Source of the DNA: Harmothoe impar
Lineage: Eukaryota > Annelida > Polychaeta > Phyllodocida > Polynoidae
Length of the DNA stretch: 64,000 nt
Direction: 5' to 3'
Assembly (NCBI GenBank): GCA_947462335.1
Contig: OX381720.1
Location: 379,501 to 443,500, forward strand
Made by a program: the position numbers and the translations under genes. Below are positions 23,791 through 34,867 of this stretch, in pieces; the stretch's first letter is position 1, and every line of letters begins with the position of its first letter. The notes below the pieces were generated by a model. That model ran no database searches. It was given only the letters and a program-made list of their open reading frames with translations, and had not been told where the DNA came from.

Positions 23791-24931
23791 TGCTTACGAT
23801 GGGCTGACACACTGACATAGGCTTTGGCTTGTAACACCCGCAACGCACCATTCCCCCCCCTCTCCCGGCACAGCATATCAATATAATTACCGGTAGAAAA
23901 ACCTAGAGGTAGGAATGGTTTCATACTACTTCTAAGTAAATTTCTATCCCCGTTAAATGACAAACAGTTAACTCAAATGTAGGAATGGTTTCATACTACA
24001 TTTCTTTTTCACCTCTAAACCTGTAGTGGTTTACACACAGGTGTGGGTCTAGCCCAGGTAACCCATGAACCCCCCCCGAACTCCAATACCCTCCCCTAGC
24101 CACACTGTGCTTGGATTAAGCTGGAATGGTAGTCATCCAGCCCTCCCATCTCACTGTTGGCCCGAAACACCCCCCCCCCCCCCTTATTACATCTTATACT
24201 GTGATCTCAAGTATATCAGCCCAGACTAGGCGGTCAGTCGAGTCATGTGCAGCATTCTTGATACCAAATCTGTGTGCAATGGAATAGCACATTAGCTCGC
24301 TTGATAAGTGATGAACAAACCGAAACAATGAAAGCTTAGTTTAGGTTCATGAGGGAGGGAGTATTGTAATAGAAGTACACATGTACACAGGCCACCAACT
24401 AGTGCAGGTCTTTTTTTTTTTTTTTCTTTTTTTTATATATGTTTCTTGTATAATCAGAATTTCTAAATAATTGTACAACTACTGATCATCATCATTGTTT
24501 GATTCTCTAAAATACTCTGTTTAACATGTATGTATGTGACTCATAGAACCAAGAGGTTCAGATTAGCACTAAGGTGCCATTTAGATACAGACTCTGTTTA
24601 GTTGATACTCATTGTCAATGTCATCATGAATGGAAAGCAATGCCAAGATTGAAGGCTGAAGTATAAGTTATTTTATCTTTTTGTATTCAATGAGATGTTC
24701 CGATTATGAATGTCTGAACATCAGTAACTGAATGTTAGTTACAAGTTATATTAATACACATGGCATGACAATGTGAAAAAGTGGACAACGAAGATTGTCT
24801 ATATGATATGGTATATATGATCTATACTTCTTTTTACATATATCCACGAGGGCTGTCGACCCATTATTGCACATGAATAACATATAATGAATGGAAGCAA
24901 TAAAACCTTTTTGAACTTGAACTTGAACTTG
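23791..24931 (+). other. 3' untranslated region and repeated tail of the LINE
   Basis: Non-coding, with two copies of GGAATGGTTTCATACTAC (about 23911 and 23983), C-runs and a long T-run (24413-24433). It ends with AATAAAACCTTTT and about three TTGAAC repeats. The nested LINE at 41-43 kb ends similarly (AAAACCTTTGAAATTGAAATTG), so the tail is a family signature that the reverse transcriptase probably recognises. Confidence 0.65.
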
Positions 24932-25775
24932 AAGGTACAGTACTGACTTTGTCTTGATTATTCCATATTCAATAAATCATTTTCTTCTCTCTTGCTAGTT
25001 GTAACATATTGATATATGATGCATGCATTCATCCATTTATGAAAATCAGAAAATTACTGGTTTATTCCACATATTTCTGGTGGTTGAAATATGGCTGACT
25101 CAAGGTGCATTTTGGCTGACTTAGGGTTAAAAGGGGCAATTCTGAATACTCTAATAAATCATGGAATTAAATACTGTAAACTGATATATGGCATTGTAAG
25201 ACATCATGAAAGTTACTCTCCAGAGCAATACCTAAAATTTGGTTCAATTCTGAAGGATATGCACAAAAGACTCTAGGAGCAGTTAGACCTGAAAGGTAGC
25301 TCATGAAAAAACATGAATCAGACCGGTTGAAAGTGGTGAACCTACCCTATGACTAAAAGGATTCTTCTTAAAGAGTCAGTTTCTCCTGTGTCCATCAATA
25401 TGTGTCTGCTATCCTTCTTACAAAAATGGATTGTGAGGAGGACAACATGTATATTTGTGTAGAGTCTTGGGACCACAGTCATAGCCATAGTTTGTGTACA
25501 AACAAGGCAGCTCAAAATACAAAAATACAAAGTGGATAGTAGATCATGCCTTACAAAAACATTTAAGGGTCTCCAAGTCATTCATATGAATTGCGGAAGT
25601 TATTATGGTAACTCTTGATAACTGAAAAGTTATCACATTGTCCTGGCTTACTTCAAAACATAATGCATCAATGACCAGGTGGCCAGAAAAGAAATGTTTC
25701 AGACAATATAGAACATATAAAAGGAGGTGGTGTGCTCTGTCTGGTGCCAATGCAGATAGCACCATATTGTACAGT

Positions 25776-25988
25776 CACTACATAGGGATAGTATACAGAC
25801 CACCATCCACAGACATTGACATACTCTGTAATCACATTGATCTCATACATAAGAAATCAAATGATGAAATCTGGATCTGTGGTGATTTTAACATGGATTT
25901 TAAGAAAACAGACCCAAGCACCACTCATGAAATAACCACTGACTCAGTCACTTTATATATCCTACTAAAGCATACAGAACTGATCTGA
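25776..25988 (+). pseudogene. LINE endonuclease fragment
   Basis: In the frame ending at 25988, IGIVYRPPSTDIDIL is followed by EIWICGDFNMDFKK. These are the Y-R-P and G-D-F-N blocks of AP-type LINE endonucleases, about 30 residues apart as in the intact ORF2. Nothing before or after keeps the reading frame, so it is a small remnant of another LINE lying just outside the TIR element. Confidence 0.65.
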
Positions 25989-26091
25989 CATAATTATTGT
26001 AAAGGTGAGTTTCAGGTGAGTTTCAATAAATGGATTCTATGTGAATCCACCTTAACAAAAAAGAAATAAAAGAAATTCCACATTTTTGTCA

Positions 26092-26225
26092 AGATAAGTT
26101 TGTGAGTCTAGGCTGCAGGTGACACCTGGCTGGTTCACATCAATAACTGCAGCCCCACCCTTGTAACTCAATAAACTCACTCCCTGAAGCTGTGCATCAC
26201 TATGTACTCAGTATGGAAGCCACTA
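26092..26225 (-). repeat. Dispersed repeat, copy 3 (inverted)
   Basis: Inverted copy of the units at 8275-8425 and 8545-8700. It contains the reverse of GGGGCTGCAGTTATTGATGT and CACCTG...TGAGTC landmarks in the same order and spacing. Confidence 0.6.
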
Positions 26226-27937
26226 GAAATCTCAAAATATAAAGGTTTCCCACAGGACAAGAACGCCCTGTGTAGGGAGTTACAGAGGCCGCACAGCCGT
26301 GTACCCACAGGGCAGCACTGCATTTTTTAAGAACAATTTTTTTTTAAGAACAATTTAACTTTATTGACCAAATATAAACTTCATCCTTTTACATGTGTAC
26401 TGAGTGTCGCTCTTTGTTGCATATGAGTATTTCCATTCAAGAAACGATTTGACATGTATTATTATGAAACAAGTATATAAAAAATAAATTAAAACAATAT
26501 TTCTATCACAGATTAGCTTCAACAGTACGATAACATTGGTTAGACATATACGGGTCATAAAGTTTAGGTGATACATCTACAGAGTAGATTAAGCTTGTAT
26601 GCACCTATACGGATTTCCTGCATACATTTGACTCTAATGAGACATCTTATTTGTGTACAATCAGTTAAATAAATGCTTGGGTACTCTGCCGAATATAAAA
26701 GTATTTTAATACATATTTCTTGTGTTTTTTGGAATCGTCTCAGTCAGCATTTTTCTCATTTCTGCTTTAAACAATGATATTGGCTCTATTTCTCTATATT
26801 TTACATCAAGTAATGGGTAGGCCCTGTGTGACACATAGAGTGTCAATAGGAGCAGTATGCACCACCTCAGTCAATGTGATGTCAGGACGAGAATAGTTAT
26901 TTCACAGTAAAACCAACAGTGCAGGAATGTTTTGATCACGATTGTCATTGAGCTGGTCAAGCTATCAATTTGTTACCATGAGACAACACCTACAAGAATG
27001 TGAAGTAGGATATAAAAGATGGGGACTTATTTTATGTGCATGCATCTGTACAATCAGCTTTGTAACCACATTCATACCAGAGCATAAAGCAATATGAAGA
27101 TACTGTGTGATATTTAGGTCATATTGTATAATCAACACATAATGATTTTTCCTTTAAGCTAACCATAAGCATCTCAAGAAATACAATGAAAGATGAGAAC
27201 ACTATGTTCACAACCTGAGCTCTAGCTAGGTATGCCAAGGCTTCACTTAAACCAGAACCGACCCTCTTCATAAATAATACCATACCATACCAAGTATATG
27301 TGACCCATTTTAACAAAAATGAGTTGGATATTGCAATATCTGTACCATACCATAAACAGAGGTGAGGTGAGGAGGGGAGGAGCACATGGTATACCTTCTT
27401 ATAATAGTTTTATACCACATGGGCAGGGAGAACAAAGGATTTCACACCTCTTGTAGACTCGATACTGCTAAATAAGGCCTTGTACAACGCTGTAGGGTTA
27501 TTCAGTATAAGGCTCCCTTCACTGTGTTTCGCATACAGCTTAGTACTTGTCCTATAAACTACTACATAAATCAAACAGTGTTGCTGTACACACTCCCTCC
27601 AACTTGGCCTACCAGTATATATATATTTATTCATCTTGGACGTGTTCATTGTACTAATCCATCATAACAAGGATCTAAATACTATCAAACAATAACCAGA
27701 TTTTATCGGTATTCACGCAAAACATGGCGAATGTAACATAGTATATATATGAGTCAGAATTCCTAAAAATGCACTAATCTGGTACCAAATCTGAATCAAA
27801 AAAAATTTCACCAAACTCAATTCATCTTTAAACAAGTTTATTTTATTGAAAGACTAGTATCTTAGGTCCCAGAATCCACTCGAGTGAAAGCTTAACTCCC
27901 CAGGGGCCTGTTTTTATTCACTCTCAAACACGACCCG
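26226..27937. other. Intergenic sequence without a recognised gene
   Basis: AT-rich; the frames are short and unconvincing. A local duplication, AAGAACAATTTTTTTTT then AAGAACAATTTAACTTT, is seen near 26330-26360. Confidence 0.5.
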
Positions 27938-29364
27938 GAGTTAATGTTACAGACATTTCGCTGAAAATATTAAACATAGGATAAAATGTCTATGTATAAT
28001 CAGGCATACCAAGTTTGAAAACCATAAACCAAATACTTTTCATATAGTCGCTTGGGGGGCTTTCCAAAAATCTTTAAAATGTTGAAATATTTACAGAATA
28101 TCACCAACTTTACTCTTGCTTGATCAAAAACTGTTTTAATAATCATTGAAGCCACTGTGTATAATCTCCAGTGTATGTACCTCCAAAATATGTATAGTTT
28201 TGCATACAAGGAGACCCTTTTTGTCATTCTAATTGCAATAAACTGGCATTTTTTATGCAGTTAACGTGATGGACATTACAGTAATGGTAGCACTTAGCAC
28301 CCATAAATAACGAAGTATGTTCTATAGGGTAGATAACTATTTGGTTGGGATGATACGAGTACCATAGGGGCATGTGGTGTTAAATTGTAGAGATGATTGA
28401 CTAAGGGGAAGTAGTGTTTCTCAAAAGAAATTTAAAATATGGTTAACGTTACAGACATTACATACAACAAATTCTACCCTGACAAATAAAAAATATGGCA
28501 TTTTTTCTTTCTTCTCTAGTAGGCTTTTAGATTAGATAACCCTCCAGCATGCTAACCAGAAAAAATATACATATCATCATTAGTAACTTCTCCGTGGGGA
28601 TTTTAAATTTTCATGTAATGTCCGGAACATTAACTCTGTAATGTCTGTAACGTTAACTATTTTTAGCTCTAGTAATCAAAAATAGCTTACCAGCTCAAGT
28701 TTAACACCCTAAAGTTATGAAAAGTAACTCTAGGTATTATATAAACAACAGAAAACATACCCCTCTCAGGGTTTTAGGGCTTGACAGTGAGATTTAGGTG
28801 GAAATTTAGTCATTTTAGACTCAATAGATCATTTGGAGTGCTGAAAGGTTGAGTTATACCTGTAGGAATGCATCAAAATGCCACACAGAGCTGTACCAAT
28901 GTCCATTCTATCTTATTATGTTTTATTCAGCATAGTGCATGTCTTAAAATGCAACAGGGGGACTTAAGGTCAGTCAGAGTTAACGTTACCGACATTAGAG
29001 AGTTAACGTTACGGACATTACAGTTTTGCATTGAAAACCCCTTTCTTAATACACAGAAGAGAATTTAGGCTGCAATTCCTTACAGAATGAATGAATGCAT
29101 TCTAGCCATAGATAAGAATTACTTTGAATTGATAGGTTTGGGGTATTTATAGATTTATAGAGGATTTATGTGTTGTAATGTCAGTAACATTAACTGCATT
29201 ACAAATAAACTCTTTTGTACCTGTAGGCTAAAATAAAACCAAAAGGCTCCTAATTATTTTTTGTGGCTTGAGAACCAAATAACCCCCATGTATGACATAT
29301 AGAATTGATAGTGAGTGGCCATTGGAAGCTGAGGCATTAAGAGTTATCGTTACGGACATTACAT
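27938..29364. repeat. Cluster of a 20-bp motif in both orientations
   Basis: Variants of GTTAACGTTACGGACATTAC occur at about 27941, 28260, 28442, 28979, 29002 and 29343 on plus, and at about 28615, 28638 and 29175 on minus. Two pairs have the same 23-bp spacing, in opposite orientation (28615/28638 and 28979/29002), and the sites at 28442 and 29175 are placed symmetrically about 28818. This is the skeleton of an old imperfect palindrome of about 0.75 kb, with extra copies outside it. No gene is seen. Confidence 0.7.
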
Positions 29365-29919
29365 GAGTGCCATTTATTAGAAGGAGGGCTTGGATGAAAA
29401 ATTGAGAATAGAAATTCCAGGTTAAACTCATGAATCTGATAGCACATATACCTTGTGGACCATGTTGCTTTGGGAGACTTCTAATGGGTTTCCTGGCAAT
29501 GGGAGACAAATGAAGAAAAAAAAAAAAAAGAGCCTGGAACCCTGTTTTTGGGGTATTTTTTGACTTTGGAGGGCCATAAACCCTAAAATTTTGGTCCGAG
29601 ACAAAAAAAAAGTAAAATTCTGAAAGCCTACAGTGTTCCCTCACATCTAATACCAACAAGACCTAATATGGTGCAGAGCTCTTTATTCTTTAGCTCATGG
29701 AAGGTGAAAAACACTGAAAAACACGACTTGGTACATAAATGTTGGGTCTGACTCATATGTGAAGATGCTTATATAAATGAGATGATTACAGATTAGTTTG
29801 TACAAATCATGTAGATAGGTGTGCCATTAGCAGCTGTTGTTGCTTTGCACTTGGTGATTATAGTCAGGTCTGTTAAGGAAGAATACATTATTTTCTGGAT
29901 AAAAGTGGGTTTGGGTATG
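29365..29919. other. Intergenic sequence with an inverted dispersed-repeat fragment
   Basis: The part near 29500-29610 (a run of A, then CCTGTTTTTGGGGTATTTTT and GGAGGGCC) resembles the inverse of about 8985-9085. No coding region is supported. Confidence 0.4.
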
Positions 29920-30045
29920 TTTTCCTGTACAACCCATGACACCGTCCAGGGGAGTAAGGGGGCCCTGATCTTGCTTTATACATTATTGTGGAGACTTCTG
30001 GAGGTGTACAAGCCGTGATACTACCCAGAGGAGTTAGAGTAGTGC
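29920..30045 (+). repeat. Minisatellite of about 85-bp units, first block
   Basis: Partial units with CATTATTGTGGAGACTTCTGG, AAGCCGTGATACTACCCAG and AGGAGTTAG match the array at 30800-31075. About 750 bp of unrelated sequence separates the two blocks. Confidence 0.6.
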
Positions 30046-30799
30046 ATTGTCATAGGATGACTTATTCTTATGACAAGGAGAAAAGAAAAAAAATGTCCAT
30101 TATGCTAACAACGTATAGAACCAGGGATAAAATGTGCAGGGATTCGCAGGTAGACCTGCTGGCTCTCCATTAGTGACATGGCTGACAATAGCGCCACCTC
30201 CAAGGGGGTGGCAAAAAACGGAACTGCATGTGATAGGTGACCTATGTGGAACAGTTTTTCTTTGCCACTTAGAATTTTCATATCGCAATCATTCGAAGAT
30301 GGTTGGAAAGCCCTGATTTCATACTTTGGAACCGAAAGGGTTTCTATTTGATATCAGATAGGGAACAATTTTTTTTGGGGGGTGGGAATTTCAGCAATTT
30401 TTTGGAAAATTCCAAAATTTTCCCCAAACACCCTCTTTTGATATTTTAATTTAACATAGTCAGTTGAAAACTTCACATCAAGGGCTTCCTAGCTCTTTTT
30501 GAAACAAAGTGATCTGATAACTCTAAGTAGGATGAATTAATTTTCTCCAGTTGGTCATTTAGAGTGTAATTTGCATCACTGCCATTAGTTCCTAATCTTC
30601 TCACCACGTGACCCATGGTAGAGAGATCAGACTGCTATGCTATGGTGATTCTCATTCATTGTACTATACTATACCCAATGATAGAACTAAATAATATTAT
30701 CCGTGTCAACTAATTTATAACAGTAAAGACATTTGTTATTTTACTTGCAATTGGTTAGCCCCCCCCCCTTTTGGCGACACTAATCAGGGAAGTTAGGTG
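30046..30799. other. Sequence between two minisatellite blocks
   Basis: No gene is recognised. Because it separates two blocks of one minisatellite, part of it may be an insertion, but I could not find clean ends. Confidence 0.35.
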
Positions 30800-31075
30800 G
30801 CATTTACCCCATTATTGTGAATGTTTTTAAAGACATCTAGAAGGGTACAACCCATGATACTACTCAGGGGAATTAGGTGACATTTGCTGAGTTATTATAA
30901 CTATTTTAAAGCCATCTGGAGGGGTCTAACCCGTGATACTAATCAAGGAAGGTAGGGCGCCCCCATCCTGTTATAATGCATTATTTTGAAGGCATCTACT
31001 GGGGTATAACCCGTGATACTTATCAGAGCATCCCAATCCCGTTATTATGCAATATTTAGAAGGTATCTATAGGTC
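30800..31075 (+). repeat. Minisatellite of about 70-85-bp units, main block
   Basis: Four diverged units, each with ATTATT, AAGGCATCT, GGGGTATAACCCGTGATACT and ATCAGGG/AAGG. The unit contains a small hairpin (GGGGTATAACCC) that is kept in most copies. Confidence 0.7.
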
Positions 31076-31801
31076 AAGTAGGTTCATAAAATTAGTCAAT
31101 AACTACTTATTATAATCCCAGGGATAATAGAAAAATGCTGACAATATATGAAACTATATAATACTATCTTTGACAACTCATTAACAATTTATTGGTAATC
31201 ACCCCCCCCCCACCACTACCCCTTGCGGTGACAGGTACACAGGCCTGTCTTTAGTTTAGTGGTGTGAGTGAATGCTGGCACCACAGTGCAGCAGGTATAA
31301 AAATAGGAGATGCGACTGACCACAAAGCTGTCCACAGACACTCAGTCTACCTACCTGCATGGTGCGTGACCTATACATACACCAGCCAATAGGATGACCT
31401 CAGCATCACACAGTTTGGATTTTGTATCATTCAGCAGTTGTACGAGGACAGCAGCGCATGTGTGATGTATACAACTGTGATATATTATGCTATAGTGGGT
31501 ATCTTGGGTGATATTTCCGTTTTCATGATCCTCAGATTGCATTAAAATAATATGTAATAACTAATTGGATTTATGTATCATTTTACAGAGCCTAGCAGAG
31601 AGTACATGTTGTGGTACAGGCGGGTTACAGGTGCAGTAACATGTGTATATGCATAGAATACTCCGATAGTATGTTTCAATCTTAACCAAGCACTATTTCG
31701 AAAAGTAAAACTAGAGCAATCGTATCAATATGCATTGAAAATATCTAAAGGTTGTTAAATGTGCTTAAATGTTGTTTATGGAAATCCAGCACTGGACCTT
31801 G
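31076..31801. other. Intergenic sequence left of the LTR element
   Basis: No gene or clear repeat is seen. C-runs occur near 31200. It ends at the ACAT target-site duplication of the LTR retrotransposon. Confidence 0.45.
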
Positions 31802-31906
31802 ACATTGTAGTTGGTCTCTTACTACGTATGTAACACTTGAGTACAAAAACCTTACAGGCATGGCTAACTGTGGGGGCGCCATCCTTGCCAAGAGGATGGG
31901 CCCCAT

Positions 31907-32000
31907 TCAGTTTTCCGTCTCCTTTTCGGTTTTAGCAGCGACGGGTGCAGGGGCTTTGCATTCGCTAGCCCAATGACCCATCTTCTGACAGCGTCTACAT
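31907..32000 (-). pseudogene. gag remnant: CCHC zinc knuckle and C-terminus
   Basis: Minus-strand frame with C-R-R-C-Q-K-M-G-H-W-A-S-E-C (plus 31958-31999), a C-x2-C-x4-H-x4-C nucleocapsid knuckle that binds genomic RNA. It is followed by a short A/P/K-rich tail and a TGA (31907-31909). It is out of frame with the preceding gag segment (31995-32213), so at least one frameshift lies near 32000-32020. Confidence 0.85.
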
Positions 32001-32213
32001 GGCTGAGGTTTCGTGTCCTTTTTCAGAATCAGAAGTGGACGCAGAGCTCTTTTCCAAGTGCTTCCGCAACAAACCCTCAATCATCTTTTCCATGTCGCTG
32101 TCAGGCATTACTGCCGCCACCTCCTCAGAGGCGGGCAGTTTTTTCTTTGATGGTTTCGTGGCGGCCTCTACCACCTGAGCTCCTTTCGGGGCTACAGATG
32201 GAGTTGCCGACAC
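31995..32213 (-). pseudogene. gag remnant: basic linker segment
   Basis: A 72-codon piece rich in Lys, Ser and Glu that lies between the capsid-like part and the zinc knuckle. It is in a different frame from both neighbours, so a frameshift is needed near 32205-32225 and another near 32005. It has no domain of its own. Confidence 0.6.
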
Positions 32214-33259
32214 TCCTCCACTAGGAAAAACAGCCTGTTGGTGTCATACACATCTGCATGGTCAAAAAGGTCAGCCAGAGACAAGTCTGGCTGCCATTTC
32301 TCCCGCAGATATGCCTGGAGATTGGTGTCCCTGACTCCATTGACAAACCTGGAGGTTAACTCCTGGATGACAGTGGGGGTGTCAGGTCTACATCCCTGAT
32401 AACACTCGGATATCAGTTCCTGTAGAGCAAATCCGTAGGATCTCAGATGCTCGTCCTTGCGTTGGACACGTTTGAGCGATTGAGTCCTTGGGTCATGCTC
32501 ACCAATCTTCCCAATCGCCCATTCAGCCGTTTCTTCAAGTGAGCTCAATGTCTTGATCTTCACTCTCTCGAATGCCAAAAGGGCTGGTTCACCTGGCCCG
32601 TTGCAGAGTGCCTGCTTCAGAGCAACCAGCGCTTGCTGGTTGTTCCAGCGATTGCTCTCCACAATAGCCTTGAACCGAACTTTGTACTTTCTCCAGGGTG
32701 GTGACCCTGTGAAAGGCGGAATCTCGATGGCCTTTTGACGGGCTGCATCTGGATGTTTGGTCTCCCCAAAGTTGAAAGGAGCATACCGTTCATCCAGTTC
32801 ATCGATGTCCCGCGGGACGATATCTGTCCCCAGCTTCTCAATGGCAGGGTTCCTGTCGTACTTAGCCCGCTGGACAGGAGTTAAGCCCTGTCTAGCTCTG
32901 GGCTTTGGTACTGGAACCGAGACCGTGGTCTGCTGCTGGTTCAACATCGTTGAACCAGTAGATGGGTGGGTGTACCCTGGAGGTGTTGCCGTGCCTCCAA
33001 AGGCGCCACCACAGACCGGAGTCTGTAGATAGCTAGCCCCCATCTGAGGTGTCATACCCGTTACCGTGGTGTGTACTAGCGGCGGGACACTTGAAGGTGT
33101 CACTGTCGTGTACACATTGGGTACGGGTATGACTGGAGGTACCACCGTGGTAGGTGGTGGTACCTGCTCTGACTTCGTCTTCAGGTCCTGATTGACTTGC
33201 CTTAAGCTTGCGAGGTCTTGCCTGGCTAAGTGGAGCTGCGCGCTCAAATCCTTTCCCAT
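32192..33259 (-). pseudogene. gag remnant: capsid-like region
   Basis: A 355-codon open frame. The first half is P/T/V-rich and low in complexity. From about residue 170 it reads as a Ty3-type capsid: EIPPFTGSPPWRKYKVRF, then a Trp/Asn turn, LVALKQALCNGPGEPALLAF, and ending near TSRFVNGVRDTNLQAYL. That order of F-x-G, W, F and L-x-x-x-L blocks is characteristic of retrotransposon Gag. It would assemble the particle. It overlaps the upstream frame by 16 bases in the -1 frame. A programmed shift is possible, but the other breaks make decay the simpler reading. Confidence 0.8.
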
Positions 33260-34041
33260 ACCTTAAAGGTATTTAAGCTTGCAACCTCACATTCGCCAGA
33301 CACCCTCTGGTGCAAAAGTTTGTCAACCTCCACCTTATGTGAAGCCATCTCGCTTTGGAGTTCCAGCAGGAACCTTTTCTTTTCATCAACCTCCTTTAGG
33401 AATATTTTCCTAGTTTGGTTGATGGAAGCAAGTTCCCTCCGGGCTTGCGCGAGCTGGTGCAACTCAGCTTTCCTGGTGTTGATACGCATGTCAGCCAGTA
33501 GGTCCCCATCCAGTGGTAAACTGGAAGGCTCATCTACTGCTGGCAGGTTCACTTTACCAGGAGCTTTTGATGCCACCTCAGTCTTCTTTGATAGTTCTCC
33601 ACTCCCCACACCGGCGGGTGTAGGAGTGGCACCATCAGTGAAGACCGAAGTGTCTGGATCCAATGAAGGATCCGCTACCGTAGGTGTGGAACCGACGGGA
33701 GCAGGGCCGAGAGTTTTAGCCTCTCTACCCGGTATTTTCTGACCCTCAGGACAGAAAAGATTCGTGGAAAGGGAGTCCAACGATCTCCTGGGGCTGATGT
33801 CAAAGGGTCCTGGGACAGGGGATTGCTCTCCGTCCTCACCTCTGGCAAAAGCCTCCACAATAGGATCACCTATTGCTTCTTGGGAGAGGTCGTCACCGGG
33901 CACCTCCAAGGCTGCCCGGCTCTCCCCCCTATTTGTTTTGCCTGTGAAGAAGCGTACATTTTGTACGGCTTCCTCACGTTCCTCAGCAGGGGTTTTAGTC
34001 CTGCCGCTGAACGAGCTGACAAAATCGTATAGGTAGTCCAT
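33244..34041 (-). pseudogene. gag remnant: N-terminal region
   Basis: A 265-codon frame starting about 60 bases inside the 5' LTR, in the position expected for the start of gag. It is acidic and Pro/Ser-rich over residues 1-170. At about 175-245 it has a charged, coiled-coil-like helix (RRELASINQTRK, then KEVDEKKRFLLELQSEM). It ends at a TGA overlapping the start of the next frame. The order N-terminal region, coiled coil, capsid, linker, zinc knuckle fits a single ancestral gag. Confidence 0.75.
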
Positions 34042-34084
34042 ATACTGTAAGTCTATTTAATACCTTATCAAGTTCGGTTCGATC

Positions 34085-34102
34085 AAGTGGTCACGGCACC
34101 AA
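34085..34102 (-). promoter_or_regulatory. Primer-binding site of the LTR retrotransposon
   Basis: Directly after the 5' LTR on the minus strand is TTGGTGCCGTGACC. The TGG start, complementary to a tRNA CCA end, and its position are as expected. I could not identify the primer tRNA. Confidence 0.6.
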
Positions 34103-34640
34103 TGTAGTTGGTCTCTTACTAGGTATGTAACACTTGACAAAAAAACCAGACAAGGTAAATTAGACTGTGATATACGGCGACTTTATTATAGGAAACTCTT
34201 GGTGTATTATAGTACCAGGTATAACCATCAGCTATACAAGAACAGTAACAGATATATAATACAGTAGGCAACCCTATAGCATAGAGTTAAGCCCGTGAGC
34301 ACAGGGTGGTCATGTCACGACAGTCCCAAACCTGACTGACTTCCAATGGGGAAGTAGCCGTCTTATATACAGCGCTGCGTAGCCACGTGACCGTACTACC
34401 AGCGCCACCTGTTAGGTTTAGTTATGTAAAATGATTATGTAACAACTACCGACGGTAACCGAAGGTGGTACCGGTACACTACCGTATAGATAACCGAACT
34501 AGAGGAGTCGGTGTATGTAACGAACCGACGACACTAGTTATATGAATAAAACAGTTATTAAACACAATAGAACCGTGTTACATCTTATAACATACAATAG
34601 ATATACAACGATAACGTTAGACTTATAGTTACCCGTTACA
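34103..34640 (-). repeat. 5' LTR (538 bp) with TATA box and poly(A) signal
   Basis: Begins and ends with short inverted termini (TGTAACGGG on the minus strand; TGTAGTTGG on the plus strand). On the minus strand it carries CCCATTGGAAG-type CCAAT sequence, a strong TATATAAGA box (plus 34362-34369) and, about 180 bp downstream, AATAAA (plus 34182-34187). That gives a recognisable U3-R-U5 order. Confidence 0.8.
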
Positions 34641-34644
34641 ACAT

Positions 34645-34867
34645 CATCTTTAATGACCTTTAATGACCACCTTGCCAGGCCATTTAATCACCTTAAATCC
34701 ATGTAAATCCTACTTAAATGTCGCCTCAAAGTGTGCCTTTAAGTACACCAAAATGCTGCTTAAATGTCGGAATTGATATTTAAGTTTTATCTTAAATGTA
34801 CTTAAGTGTGATATTTAAGTAATAAAAATGACATTTAAGGTATACTTAAATAGATATTTTCATGCAG
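34645..34867. other. TTAAGT-rich spacer
   Basis: The short words TTAAAT, TTAAGT and ACTTAAA recur about ten times in both orientations between the LTR element and the satellite. It looks like low-complexity or decayed repeat DNA. No gene is seen. Confidence 0.5.

Larger units (their letters stand above)
17067..24931 (+). mobile_element. Full-length LINE carrying NADAR and SGNH-like domains
   Basis: This is an element of about 7.9 kb with a short 5' leader (17067-17283), ORF1 (17284-19476), a small spliced ORF (19500-20369), ORF2 (20953-23790) and a 3' untranslated region. It ends in AATAAA and a repeated TTGAAC tail (about 24912-24932). The 8-bp word AAGGTACA flanks it at 17059-17066 and 24932-24939 and is a plausible target-site duplication. 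ORF2 has an AP-type endonuclease, a reverse transcriptase and no RNase H, placing it near the CR1/Jockey-type LINEs; I do not assign a clade. A degraded relative is inserted at 41295-43424. The open frames suggest recent activity. Confidence 0.8.
16270..25348. mobile_element. TIR transposon interrupted by the full-length LINE
   Basis: A perfect 14-bp inverted pair, AGGGTAGGTTCACC, sits at 16270-16283 and inverted at 25335-25348. Inside both ends, variants of the word AAGTCA(A/G)CCA recur: 16303-16314, about 16678, 16703 and 16725 on the left, and GGCTGACTCAAGG and GGCTGACTTAGGG at about 25092-25127 on the right in opposite orientation. Subterminal repeats of this kind are typical of transposase binding sites. 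Removing the LINE (17067-24931) leaves a non-coding element of about 1.2 kb, which looks non-autonomous. I see no clear target-site duplication. Confidence 0.55.
31806..34640 (-). mobile_element. LTR retrotransposon (Ty3-like), pol-deleted, minus strand
   Basis: The 5' LTR is at the high-coordinate end (34103-34640, 538 bp, TG...CA). The low-coordinate end keeps only the outer tip of the 3' LTR (31806 to about 31845), sharing TGTAGTTGGTCTCTTACT with the 5' LTR. Both outer edges carry the 4-bp duplication ACAT (31802-31805 and 34641-34644), so both ends are original insertion junctions. The interior holds only a gag-like region; protease, reverse transcriptase, RNase H and integrase are missing, so an internal deletion removed pol and most of the 3' LTR. 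The 4-bp duplication and CCHC gag fit Ty3/Gypsy-type elements, by inference. Confidence 0.85.

Noticed and set aside
32553..34036. Plus-strand frames across gag, including the 170-codon one at 33230-33742
   Set aside because: They are antisense to the gag remnant, which has a capsid-like region and a zinc knuckle.
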